Source of the DNA: Roridomyces roridus
Lineage: Eukaryota > Basidiomycota > Agaricomycetes > Agaricales > Mycenaceae
Length of the DNA: 64,000 nt
Assembly (NCBI GenBank): GCA_029378245.1
Contig: JARKIF010000020.1
Coordinates: 992,001 to 1,056,000, forward strand
Direction: 5' to 3'
Part shown: in pieces, positions 21,401 through 31,790 of the stretch
How the letters are laid out: the number at the start of each line of letters is the position of its first letter
Position numbering within the stretch: the stretch's first letter is position 1
The notes under the pieces: generated by a model
Databases searched by the model: none
Seen by the model: only the letters and a program-made list of their open reading frames with translations
Told to the model about the DNA's origin: nothing
Translations under genes and position numbers: made by a program

Positions 21401-23391
21401 ATGCCACCACCCACCCTCGACGAGCACGTCTTTGCCGAAATCCTCTTGAACTGCGACATCCACCACGTCCTCAAATTCACTCGGGTATTGACTTCGGCCC
21501 TCGCTTGGCTGACGTCTAACAACTCGCAGGTCGACAAATGGTGTCGTAGCGCCGCTCTCTCCAAACAGCTTTGGCTCTCCCTCATTCGCGACCTCGAATT
21601 CCGGGGGCTACATGATGCGAATCCGAAGGAGCGGCTGGAGGATGGCACCACGCAAGACCTGATCGCCAAGGTCAAACGCATCGCGAGCGGTCCGCGGACG
21701 TGGTTGCCGTCGTCACTGATGCCCCCGACGCTCGAAAGAGAAGTACTCGTTAATCTTGGACCCCAATATGACGCGGCCTGTACCGTCGTGCAGCTGCTCC
21801 CGGGAGGACAGTATTTTCTGGTGTGTCGACTTCCGAGCGCGTCAGTCTCGTCGATATGGTCGGTATCGAGTCAAAAATGCATTTGGTCACGTCAGCAAAC
21901 GGTCGCGGGACAGTTGGAACTTTCCGCAGTCGATCTGATCGAGGGAGGAGAGAGGGTCGTAGTCGCGTTTGTCGTCCGTGCACAGTGCGTCGCTGCGTTC
22001 CCTTCCTTTCATCTCTTCTGACGAGCATTCTGTCAGACACCCATTTATCGAGTGCATCGAGGTCAATCTTCGCACTGGCAACTCTTCAGTCATATTCGAG
22101 AGACCGATTCCGCGTCGGTTCGGCGTCGTGACGCAATGCAAAGTACTGGGCGATTATCTGGCCTTGATCATACACGCGAAAGTCTCCTCGGAAATTCACA
22201 TCCTCAATTGGGTCCAGGCGACGTGCGTGTGTCTACAATTTCCTGGGGCGAAGACTGTAAGTCGTTCCCCTCCTTCCCTCATCTCAATCCTGATGCCGAA
22301 CCCGTAGTGTGAGATTACATGCTCACTCCTCCCCGGCCGCATCGCTGTGGTACATCCCAATGACTCTCGTGAGCGCGTTCTCTGCGCGTCCGTATACTCG
22401 CTCCGCCGTCTGTATTGGATTCCCCTCGTCTCCTGGAACTTGATACTACCAGATACCCGACGTCCGAGCTCATCCTTGATTCTTGTTGGCGCCGAGTTGG
22501 ATCTCATCAGTGTTGATTTGACCACCCGCCGGGCCGTTTGCAGACCCGACGCGTACGAGTTCGGCCTTGAACTGCTGATGCGTAAACCACCCATCAGCAT
22601 CTCCGGATTCATTTCGAAGTTGTGGTTGAAGATGCGTCCCACGTGGAACGGCCTTTGGAGGGCTCACTATTCCTTCATACTACCACCACCCTCGGGGTGC
22701 ACCGCGACTTTGGAACCCAGTATCGTTAGACGCTCCTCCATGCGCCGACCATTCTATGGCGTCGCTATCGCGCAGGATGGGAGGGTCATTGTCTACGACA
22801 GATCTGACGGCTTCCGGGAGATCTTCCAGATAAATCATCCCCTGATCAATCCCAAGTCGCCGCAATTGGGGACTTACAGTGCTGCGCTGCCGCTGGTGAA
22901 AGATAGTGTTCTGAGGATCATGTACTTCGAGTGAGTGAACCCATCTTGTATACCGAATCTATTTGTACACGCGTAGTAGAGTCCAACTATTTCTTGGAAG
23001 ATTCACAATATTGCGGTTAGTGCATAATGCCGAGCGAGCTGGGAGTTCAATGGGACTTCAAAAGAGTCGTGGCGGTGCTGCCGGGCTTTGTCAGCATCCC
23101 TCTTTCTTCCGGCCTTGATGATGCTCTCAGCAAGCTGGGCTGAATCTGCTCGTTGTCTGTCCAGGGACGCCAAGGTCTCGAGCAGCTCTTACTCTCTCAT
23201 GGATCACCACGCCACCGTCAAGTACCTACTTGGACGACATCTGGACGGATGTCGCACCCGGCACCGACGGAGTCGGATGCGACATTATACATATCCGCGA
23301 CAGATGTTAGGCTCAACGCTAGAGTTCAATCTGGCAAGTTGTGGATGCTTATTTTGTTGACGGTGGCGCTCGTCTCGTTCCCTTTCCCCTC
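21035..23391. repeat. Duplicated 5' flank of F-box copies C and D
   Basis: About 350 bp upstream of copy C (21035-21400) is similar to the sequence upstream of copy D (23040-23391). Shared words include CGGGCTTXGTCAGCATC and TAXGTTGTGGATGCTTATTTTG-like blocks just before each ATG. The duplication unit therefore contained promoter plus gene. Confidence 0.6.
21401..22934 (+). CDS. F-box protein (copy C)
   Basis: Exons 21401-21484, 21530-21984, 22037-22256 and 22308-22934 give 461 aa, with the same exon phases as copy A. The F-box reads MPPPTLDEHVFAEILLNCDI, then VDKWCRSAALSKQLWLSLI after the first intron. Downstream are GPRTWLPSS, VVQLLPGGQYFLVCRL, SEIHILNWVQATCVCLQFPG and the C-terminal YSAALPLVKDSVLRIMYFE. 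Tandem with copy D, 457 bp apart. The first intron is in frame (45 nt), so splicing there decides whether 15 extra residues interrupt the F-box. Substrate unknown. Confidence 0.85.
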
Positions 23392-24931
23392 ATGCCACCA
23401 CCCACCCTCGACGAGCACGTCTTTGCCGAAATCCTCTTGCACTGCGACATCTACGATGTCCTCAAATTCACTCAGGTCGTCCTTTCGGCCCTCGCCTGGT
23501 TGAGATCTCACGCCGATTGTTTGCTAGGTCAACAAATGGTGCCGAAGCGCTGCGCTCTCCAAACAGCTGTGGATCTCCCTTATTCGCGACCTGGAGTTTC
23601 GTGGGATGCGTGATGTGGATCCCAGCGAGCGGTTGGAAGATTGCACCACGGACGATCTCATCGCCAAGGTCAAGCGCGTCGCGAGTGGTCCGCGGACGTG
23701 GTTGCCGTCGTCGCCGACACCACCGACTCTCGAAAGAGAAGTACTCGTCCAGCTTGGGCCCCCGCATTACGAACCCGGTACCTTCGTGCAGCTGCTGCCA
23801 GGAGGGAAGCACTTCGTACTCCGTCGCCTTACACATGGGTCGGTCTACGAAATATGGGCGATCTCGACTCAGCAGTGTATCTGGTCACGCCCGCCGAGAC
23901 CGATGGAACTTTCTGCGATTGATATAGTAGATGGAGGGGAGAAGGCTGTAGTTGCGTTTGGAAGCCCAACACAGTACGTCGTCCGTCCGAATTTCTTTTC
24001 ATATTTGTCACGACGAATCTTTCAGGCCGCCATTCGTCGAATTGATCGAGGTGGATCTTCACACTGGGGAGTCTTCACTCTTATTCAGGAAAGCGATAAC
24101 ACGCGAGATTGAAATTACGACTACCACTCGGCTGCAACTTTCCGGCGAGCACCTGGCCTTTCCCGTTCGCACGAAAAGCGGGTCCGAGGTACACGTTGTG
24201 AATTGGGCCCGGGCGACGTATGTTTGTCTTCGATTCCCTATGACGGACAACGTGAGTTATCCAACCCTTGCATCTGACGGCCTCCTTGACCTTACCAGAT
24301 CGCATACTCGCTCGTCCGCGGCCACATCTTCGTAGTTCATCTCAACGGGCATCCCGACCGCCGTCTGTGCGCGTCCCTATATTCTCTCCACTCCCTGGAT
24401 TGGCACTCCATCCGCTCTTGGCATCTCCTGCTCTCGGAAACATCCTCTCCGGTGTCTTCTCTGATGCTTCCCTTTGCGGAGGGCCACCTTATCCAGACTC
24501 TGGAGTTGGTCGCCGTCAGGAGCCCAGTCCGTCGAGACGCATACAAGTTTACCCTCCATCTGCCACTGATTCCAAAACCACCCTCCGCCGGAGGACTCAT
24601 GTCAAGATTGTGGGTCCGATTGCGTCCCGGGAACCAGAGCCAGCCTGAACACATTCACTACTCGTTCGTGTTCGTACCACCCATGGAGCTCGAGATGGTT
24701 GTTTCCACGGAGTGTCTTTCCCTCATGCACCGACCGATGTACGTTGTGGGCGTCTTACGTCTTGGAGGGAGGGTTATCATCTACGATGGAGCCAACGAGT
24801 GCCGGGAGGTCAAGTTCCCGATAAACCACCTGCTTTTCGATGGCCATGGACCGTTGCCGAAATTGGGGACTTATAGTGCCGCCCTTCCGCTCGTGAAAGA
24901 TAATGTTCTGCGGATTATGTATTTTCAATGA
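23392..24931 (+). CDS. F-box protein (copy D)
   Basis: Exons 23392-23475, 23528-23973, 24026-24251 and 24299-24931 give 462 aa. It is a close paralogue of copy C: MPPPTLDEHVFAEILLHCDI, SAALSKQLWISLIRDLEFRG, TWLPSSPTPPTLEREVLVQL, FVQLLPGGKHFVLRRLT, SEVHVVNWARATYVCLRFP and YSAALPLVKDNVLRIMYFQ. All introns are canonical GT-AG. The N-terminal F-box and C-terminal signature are conserved while the middle diverges, as expected for duplicated substrate receptors. Confidence 0.85.
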
Positions 24932-25647
24932 TGGAGGCGAGCTCAAGCGATACTGAGGGCTTTTCTTGTACCAAATCTGTTTGTATACGCGTAGACTGAA
25001 ATCTTCTTGGATTGTCGAAGCCATGGAGGGTGCTTCCGACTTCGGCAATCTTCTAGTCGAGCGCCTACTGACCAGGGCTCTGCGTTAGCCTCTACCCAGC
25101 ATCAGCTTGGAATCTAGTCTCGACTACTTATCAGTTTGCAGTCCTCGAACTTTCCATCATCACAGCTCAATTGTAGTCGGCCGAATAATGCCGAGTGCGG
25201 ATCGGGGACGAGGCTGTGTCATGGGCACGTTATTAATGTCCTCTTGCTTTACCCTCTCACCACGCCATTCAGCTCGCTCAACGACCACGCTCTGGGTCGA
25301 TACTGTCTTTTGGCAACGTCTCTTGTTCTTGGTAGCTGCGCGCAGGCCCGTATTGATCCGGGGACCCTCCCCAGTACCAACGGCATCCAGGTCAAGTCGG
25401 TCGACTCGACTCGTCCGACAACTTGTCAACAAATTGCGGGTCCGAGGTCTCGAGTACATATCGTGTGAGTCAAAATAACACATTCTCGATCACAAATTGG
25501 AATGCTGTGTCATGTTCACAGCTGATTGCGTGGCAGTCACCTGTAGCCACGTCGACCTCGCCTTCGCCTTGCGCAGGCCTCGCGCCGTCTCGAGGGGTAT
25601 AAGTATAAGCTGGGTATCCTTCGCAAGGCGCCCGAACCCACAGCCCC
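24932..25647. other. Intergenic with TATA-like site
   Basis: Promoter region of the hydrolase gene. GGTATAAGTATAAG at about 25597-25610 is a TATA-like tract some 40-50 bp before the ATG. No other feature seen. Confidence 0.45.
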
Positions 25648-26850
25648 ATGGCCTACATCCTCAATCCGATCCAATATTGGAGCAGATATTTCCTATACCC
25701 ACATCTACTACAGAATCTCGCCGAACCGCTAGATCTGGGGATGCAATTCACTTCCGAAACTTTCACGGCCTCGGACGGAGTCTCCGTCGCCTCCTATGTT
25801 ATCCGCCAGTCCAAACAATCTGCGCAGATGATGGCAGAGTCAACGTGGAGAGAAGACTATCTCGAGGAGGTTGACATGATTGAACCACCAGAGAACTACG
25901 TACGTGGCTTATATTCATTCTCCCTGATCAGGATCTAATCTGTTTAGGATAAACCTGCGGTCGCCACTGTGATCCTGTTCCACGGAAATGCGTGCAATTA
26001 TGGGGATATGATTTATCGAGCAAAGAGGTTTGTCTTGCGGCGGTGTAATGTAGTTTTGCTTTCGTATCGTGGGTTCGTTGAAAGTCTCTTCAACTCCGTC
26101 TGAATGCTTATTTTTGCCATCCATAGGTATGTAAACTCAGAGGGCAGGCCGTCCGAGAAAGGTGTGTGTTTGTATTACGAATGGCTGGCGGGTTGCCCTA
26201 CTTATCTAGATTCCGGCAGGCCTTCGACGCGACGCTCAGGCTGCGCTGGAATACGTGAGGGCAGACACAGAGCTATCCTCTACTCCATTAGTAGGTTTCA
26301 CGACCCCATGTAGCGCAGACATTCCAATTTCCACGAAAGATTCTCTACGGCACGTCCCTCGGCGGTGCGGTCGCCATCGACCTTGCAAGCCGAAATCCCT
26401 CTTCCGTAAGTCTGGTCCCGGACAATACTGTACCTACCTACCCTTGCAACAGGTAGCCGCCCTCATAGTCGAAAACACCTTCCAATCCATTCGCCGGACA
26501 ATCCTCGACTGGTCCCCCATCTTCCATCTCGTCCCGTGTTCGGAGAAATGGAACTCGGCATCGAAAATACCCGGAATCCAGAGGACGATGCCGATTCTTA
26601 TGCTCAGCGGGGCGCTGGATCAAGTGGTCAGGAAGGACCAGATGGAGAGGTTGTGGGAGATTGCGTGTAAGCGCGGAGGGGGTGGGGGTGCCTCGTTGGA
26701 TCAGTTCGAATCGTTTCCCCGGGGCTCGCATGGTTGGCCATTATTCTACATTTTCAGAACTCGGGGCTGACGTGGAAAATAGATGATACGGATACTTGCA
26801 CGGGGTATTGGGACAAGGTTGGGGAATTTCTGGAATCCGTGACTGAGTGA
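25648..26850 (+). CDS. Alpha/beta hydrolase, BEM46/ABHD13-like
   Basis: Serine hydrolase of the BEM46/ABHD13 type, usually ER- or membrane-associated; the natural substrate is unknown. Exons 25648-25899, 25948-26072, 26127-26161, 26220-26290, 26340-26405, 26453-26732 and 26783-26850 give 298 aa. Visible motifs: oxyanion region VATVILFHGNACNYGD, SYRGYVNSEGRPSEKGLR, nucleophile elbow ILYGTSLGGAVAIDLASRNP (Ser in GTSLGG), VENTF, the acid region MLSGALDQVV (Asp) and the catalytic His in FPRGSHDDT. The triad Ser-Asp-His is therefore complete. The N-terminal 30 residues are aromatic and may be a membrane anchor. I placed the fourth acceptor at 26339 (CGAAAG) because it joins STPL directly to ILYG as in the family; an earlier AG would leave a 28-nt intron. 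Confidence 0.88.
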
Positions 26851-26959
26851 GAGCGTGGGTTTACTTATGTATGAGAGTTGAATTTGAGTTATGAACTATT
26901 CGAGGCTGGCGGACAACATAAAAATTTCACAGGGGAGCTCAAGTATGTCCAGCGAAACT

Positions 26960-27045
26960 GGACTGGCGGGACTGGGGAGTTGAACCCGCCGGGTCCGGAT
27001 GGTGCATGGAATCTAGAGTTCCATGGCTCTGGGCTAACTCACAAT
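26960..27045 (-). other. tRNA-like relic
   Basis: On the minus strand a perfect 5-bp stem (TGGAA/TTCCA) encloses the 7-nt loop CTCTAGA, and 20 nt downstream lies a B-box match GGTTCAACTCC. An A-box-like TAGCCCAGAG lies upstream. The acceptor stem does not pair, so this is probably a tRNA-derived relic rather than a working tRNA. Confidence 0.25.
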
Positions 27046-27186
27046 GACTCGAGCGCTGATTATTCTGTCAGTCCCGTCGGAAGCTTTCACGTGACGCCAC
27101 GAATATAATCAGATCATATCATCAATCAATGTGACCGTCACACTCTGCGTCGCTCCTCCGCACCACCATCGACGCGTCTTCCTCGC

Positions 27187-28341
27187 ATGCCCTCCGTCAG
27201 CCGCGAGATCAAGACTATTGCCAAGCACGAATACTGCGCCCAGTGTCGAGTTACGCAACACAAGAAAGAACTCAAGCGGTGTGCTCGATGCCAGTGAGCC
27301 TCTCGTCGCGTCTCGTCGATCCCTGTGCTCAACTCTTCCAGAAACGTGAAATACTGCTCCCAGGACTGCCAGCGGACGCATCGGAAGGAGCATAAGAAGT
27401 TCTGCCGCAGTCGTGAGGCCATGCAGAACGAGACGGAGGAAGAGTCGTGGGCTCAGGTCGCTGCGGAGTACGGGCACAAAAAGTCGAATAACAGCCAGCT
27501 GGGACCGGTGACCGAGTCTCTCGAGGAGCAAGACGTGCGCTTCAAGGCGTGGGTGGACAAGTGGCAGCCTACCTTGTGGAATTGGTGCGTCTTCCTGGGC
27601 ATCTTGACGCTGTGATGACTCAGAGCGGCGCAGGGCGTTTTGGGCTATGAATATTCCGTCTCCGTCGACGAGGGAAGATATCTTGCTCTATTTCACGTCC
27701 GATTTCTTTTCCATGTACCTTTCTACCGCTGACACGGGATGCAGTTTCGCGTTCGAGCTACAGCGACGCGTGAATCCACCCACGGAGGACCAGTACTTCG
27801 AGGTACGAATTCGCATCTCTTTTGTCTTTCTCGGACCAAACCACGCAGATGCACGGCGCCGAGATCATGCACAGCTCCGACCTCATCTCCTCAAATCCAC
27901 TAAACGCTTCGACGTCCTCAAGCGCTGGCAGGCCTTTCCCCGGCGCCCAGACCTCATCCAAATTATGGTCCGCTACCGTGGCCATATCATCTTCATCAAC
28001 CGCCCCGTATCCAATTTCGCGGATCTGCAGACGACGGCGCGAGCGGATCCAGTGCGGAGCAAGTTTTACGCTGCGTTGGCGAAGGACTGGGTGAATGAGT
28101 TGAGAAAGGCGCTTGAGAGTCAGGATCGTGAGTGTTTTGCTTAGTCTTGGATTGGTGGTTGAGGCTTGATTGTAGCGGAGTACCACGAAAAGTATTACGT
28201 CCGTCTGAGGGATGAGATCATCCTCCCTGCGATGCTCAACCCCATCCATTTGCTTCCTAATTTGTCGGTGAGTTGTTGGCTTATCCTCTTGGGACCCTCA
28301 ACTCATGCGTCAAGCAGAGGTTCATGGGTCAGAACACGTAG
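27187..28341 (+). CDS. MYND-type zinc-finger protein
   Basis: Exons 27187-27293, 27342-27584, 27634-27802, 27875-28127, 28176-28267 and 28318-28341 give 295 aa. Residues about 17-56 form a MYND finger: YCAQC, CARC, NVKYCSQDCQRTHRKEHKKFC, giving the C-x2-C, C-x2-C, C-x3-C and H-x3-C metal pairs. MYND domains bind proline-rich partner peptides, so a regulatory adaptor role is likely. The rest is helical (FYAALAKDWVNELRKALES, EKYYVRLRDEIILP) and matches no domain I know. Acceptors for exons 3 and 4 were chosen at 27633 and 27874 to keep one continuous frame; nearer AGs would break it. No SET domain, so it is not a SMYD methyltransferase. Confidence 0.8.
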
Positions 28342-28480
28342 AATCTTTCTTAGAGAATTCGTCGGCGCTAAATAGATTAGTTGACGTTCTGGAAAGCGGG
28401 AGGAATCGAAGCTTCGGATTTAGAGCTGCGCGTGGGTCGCGATCTGTTTCTTGTTTGCGGCGGCGCCCATCCTTTTCTTC

Positions 28481-29353
28481 ATGCCAGTACCTCGTCTCAA
28501 CGAGCACGTCTTTGGGAAGTTCTGTCGAACTGCGACATCTACCTACCACGTTTTAAAATTCGCTGTGGCGAGTTCATCCTGGGTCTCGAGTCGCTGAATC
28601 TCCAGTCTGACGACTCCGCAGGTCAACAGGTGGTGCAGGAACGTCGCCCTCTCAAAACAGCTTTGGATCACCCTCATTCGCGACCTGGAGCTCCGGGGGC
28701 TGCGTGACGCTGATCCTGCGATCCAGCTTGACGCGTGTACGACGGAGCAGCTGATTATGATGGCTAAATGCGCAGCCTGTGGACCTCGGACGTGGTCACC
28801 GTCGTCTCCCAAACCGCCCACTGTAGAGAGAGAAGTCGTCGTTGACCTTTCTTCTATCGAGTGGCTTGAGCCCCGGACTACCATTGAACCGCTCGCCGGC
28901 GGAAAATCCTTCGTCGTGCGCAAGGAGACAAGCTTGGCCATATGGAAAATTGACATTCAACGGTGCATTCGGTCGTATGACATAAACGGGCATCTTTGCA
29001 CTCTCGATGTGCGGGGTGGGGGAGAGGCTCAGGAAATCGCTGTGGCTTGTTCGGTTTTACCTCATTCTATCCAGTGAGTCCGGCGATTTCAAACCTCGCC
29101 ATTCTGATTCGTTACAACAGGGAATGGTATACGTACTTGGAAGTCGTCGAGATCGATGTCTACACCGAGACCGCTGGCGTTGCCTTTCAGGCCCCTATGC
29201 CACTTTGCGTCGACCAGACCCAAGGATTTTGAGATTCTTGGCGACTTCCTGAGCATGACTGTTGAAATCTATACGGGGTGTATATCGTCAATTGGCGGGC
29301 ACAGACGTGCGCCTGTCTGCAATTTCCTGGGCCCTCCACCATACGTCCTTTGA
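28481..29353 (+). pseudogene. F-box gene copy E, truncated and frame-broken
   Basis: Starts MPVPRLNEHVFG, but one base is lost in the F-box relative to copies C and D. The end of exon 1 is altered around 28560, with no GT donor at the usual place (CTGTGGCGAGT). The central part is readable (VNRWCRNVALSKQLWITLI, GPRTWSPSSPKPPTVEREVV, IEPLAGGKSFVVRK). After 29200 the frame changes again (VCVDQTQGF, then EILGDFLSM in another frame). It stops after CLQFPGPSTI, so the whole last exon with the YSAA signature is missing. Confidence 0.8.
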
Positions 29354-29442
29354 GTGATAATAAACAACGACAAAAACACTCATACCATTTGGCTCGACTC
29401 GCCTTGCAGCTTGCAAATTCAAATAGATGGGTTGTGCAAAAC

Positions 29443-30198
29443 TATGGCAGGTATACTGTAGCAAAAGTATGTTGGACACTATATGTGCCATACAAAAGTA
29501 TGGCAGGATACAGGTAGCAAAATTATTGTGCCAATCACAAAAATGACACAACCTTGAGAGTCAAAAAAGCACCACCTTAAAAAAATGCACAACCTTCGGA
29601 GTTCCACAAATTTGAAGATCATGACAGGTCCTGGGAGACTGATTGACGCATCAATGATTGATGATTCTCGTGGTGCGGCAACATCACGGCCGGACTGACA
29701 ATCACACCTGTCACAATCCACTTTGGTTCAATTTCCCAGGTCTCCGCTGCAACCTTAGCCCTACCATTCAAATCCTGTTGGAATCAAGGATCTTTCTATG
29801 AGTGGCCTGTTGACACTAACCCTCCAGGTTCGACAGAGTGCCAGTGGATCAGTGTTAACAACCCATGGCATCATTGTCATCATGCATGGCCGTCTTTCAT
29901 CATCTGGTTGATGGCCATGATGTGGCATGACCATTGATTCTGCGATCAATTGGCGCCGGGGTCACATCAAGACAATTCTAAAGTCACTCATAAGTTCATT
30001 TTCTGAACAGTGGTGTTCTTTCCCCTAAGCCGTGCTCTTTTCTCATTGGTTGATGAGGTGGTGCTTTTTTTCTGTGTGAGTCCTTCAGGGGTGTCTTAAA
30101 TAATTTTGCTACATGTATCCTTCCATAGTTATGCCATTCTTTGCTCTAAAACCACCAGGTGTGTTGAAAAGAGGTTTTGCTACACTGTACCTGCCATA
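29443..30198. mobile_element. Short inverted-repeat element (~756 bp)
   Basis: Imperfect inverted repeats of roughly 130 bp. The left end reads TATGGCAGGTATACTGTAGC and the reverse complement of the right end TATGGCAGGTACAGTGTAGC. Further matched words inside are GTAGCAAAATTATT and AAAAAGCACCACCT. No coding capacity. CAAAA occurs next to both ends and may be a target duplication, but the boundary is uncertain by a base or two. Confidence 0.7.
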
Positions 30199-30384
30199 CA
30201 AAAGCCGCATGAACCGCATGCGGCTCTGTACGGCTTTTTGGCATTGTGCAGAGCCGCACAAGAAACATGACTGCCGATCAACTGGTGATGACTCGGATCA
30301 ATTTTGTATCATCCCGCGAGTGATTATCAACCTTGCCGAGTGCCGGATCAAATCAGTCGGCGCCCAGGGAGCCACGGTCTCATG

Positions 30385-30563
30385 TTACAGCTAACTGCAA
30401 AACTCTGGAGCACCTCGCAAAAAAGTTTCCACCAGATGATGACGTCGACTTTCCTAACGAAGCCCGCGCTCCACAGTAGCAACCACTGAGCGTTGGCGGA
30501 GAGCTGTCAAACTCTGAGTGAACTATTTTCGAAAGCGCTCCAGAGTTTTGCAGTTAGCTGTAA
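30385..30563. mobile_element. Miniature inverted-repeat element (179 bp)
   Basis: Perfect 27-bp terminal inverted repeats starting TTACAGCTAACTGC. The interior is non-coding. Its first eight bases (TTACAGCT) are the same as those of the element at 73-1256, hinting at related transposition ends. No clear target duplication at the flanks. Confidence 0.75.
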
Positions 30564-31341
30564 TCTGTGTCGGAAATAATGAGATCTATTATAAGACTCG
30601 TGATCTCTGATGGGGTCTATAAAAGGCTATAAGAGCACGAGACCAGTTGATCAGAGCCAATAAGAGCCCCATTGATTTGATAAACAAATTGAGCCAAATC
30701 GGCTTGACGGCACAGTGAGTCTAGACTAGAGCAAACAAACATCATGAAATACAAAAACAACGGCCCCACCAGGCAGCACACATGTTTCCCTAGCTGCAAT
30801 AATCATCCCTGGATCATCCCTGACCTCATACAGACCACTGGAGTTCGGGCGAGATGCGAAGAAGGAGTTGATAGTGGTTGAGATGTGCCTTTCGTAGTGC
30901 AGGCTGCTGAGGGTCAAACTGCCACGGCGGGGCATCAGCGTCATCCAGGAGCAAAGCCCTTCAGATAGAATCAATGGCTGCAATAGAGAGCCCGAATCTT
31001 TGAGACACACCTGAGATCTGCATACAACCCCACAATATTGGCAATACTCCGTCACACGTAGATAACCCCGAACAAGGTTTGTGTACTCCTCCTGGCTCTG
31101 TATGTTTGAATGGAGTAGCTCCTTATACGCGGCATTCCCAGAGTGGATGAGCTCTTGTGCACTTGCGTTCTTGAAAATAGAAATTGAAGTGACCTAGAAC
31201 ACCCGTTTCATGTTGGCCACAATAAGCTTTTCACCAAGGATGGAAACTCACACCGGAGGAGCCGGGGTGTGGAAGCAGGTCGGCAGATTCCAGGTCAGTC
31301 GTGGAGGCAGAGGCGGGTGAGGCAGACCGTGTGGTCGACAT
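30564..31341 (-). pseudogene. Uncharacterised partial gene
   Basis: From an ATG at 31341 the minus strand reads MSTTRSASPASASTTDLES, then after an intron (GGT/GTGAGT .. TCTAG) ISIFKNASAQELIHSGNAAY and YTNLVRGYLRVTEYCQYCG. Later, in another frame, it reads DAPPWQFDPQQPALRKAHLN. The first exon pair looks like a genuine N-terminus, but I could not continue one frame, so I treat it as a truncated or decayed gene. Similar N-termini occur in mushroom repeat-associated proteins (weak memory only). Confidence 0.35.
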
Positions 31342-31364
31342 GGTGGTTTGGCTTGAGTCAACAG

Positions 31365-31790
31365 TGTATCACGGGGTCAGTCACGCATTGCCCAGCAGCT
31401 TGTGACATGTGACAGACTCTCTTTCTTTCGTCCCATCCGGAACAGCCAGCTTGCTCAATCGACTCGGCATCGGCATTGTCTACTATGGCAACCGACCACC
31501 TCAAGCCTCAGAACGGGCTGCAGGGAGGAGCAGGTACTGGATGATGCGGCATCCCGCAGGTGCGTTGCTGACTTCTGCGGCCCATTCTCGCCCTCAAAAC
31601 CTTCAGACTGTGCTATTTTCGCCTTGTTATCTCCCTTACTTGAGCCCTCCATGCAGTACATGCAAAAACACACAGTCTCCGCCATCCAATGATGTCTGGC
31701 ATGGTACGTACAGTTTTCACTCACCATATCCCTACGCCCGTTCCTCCCATTCCTGAGCCCAATTCTCACCAAGGAGCAGGGTCTCCATGC
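31365..31790. repeat. Dispersed repeat module, copy 1
   Basis: Similar to 39755-40110 and 41420-41645. Shared blocks are the CACGGGG..GTCACGCA start, CATCCGGAACGGCC-like sequence, and a short coding-like stretch ATGGCAACCGACCACCTCAA that corresponds to METDYLKLLNNLWGGAGAG in copy 3. Copies 2 and 3 are closer to each other. The similarity of copies 1 and 2 continues to about 32080 and 40440 respectively. Confidence 0.6.

Noticed and set aside
26291..26318. 28-nt intron in the hydrolase gene
   Set aside because: Too short. The later AG at 26339 gives a 49-nt intron and joins STPL directly to ILYGTSLGG as in the family.
12747..28341. Secondary-metabolite gene cluster
   Set aside because: No polyketide synthase, peptide synthetase, terpene synthase or P450 is present; the region is F-box copies with unrelated housekeeping-type genes.
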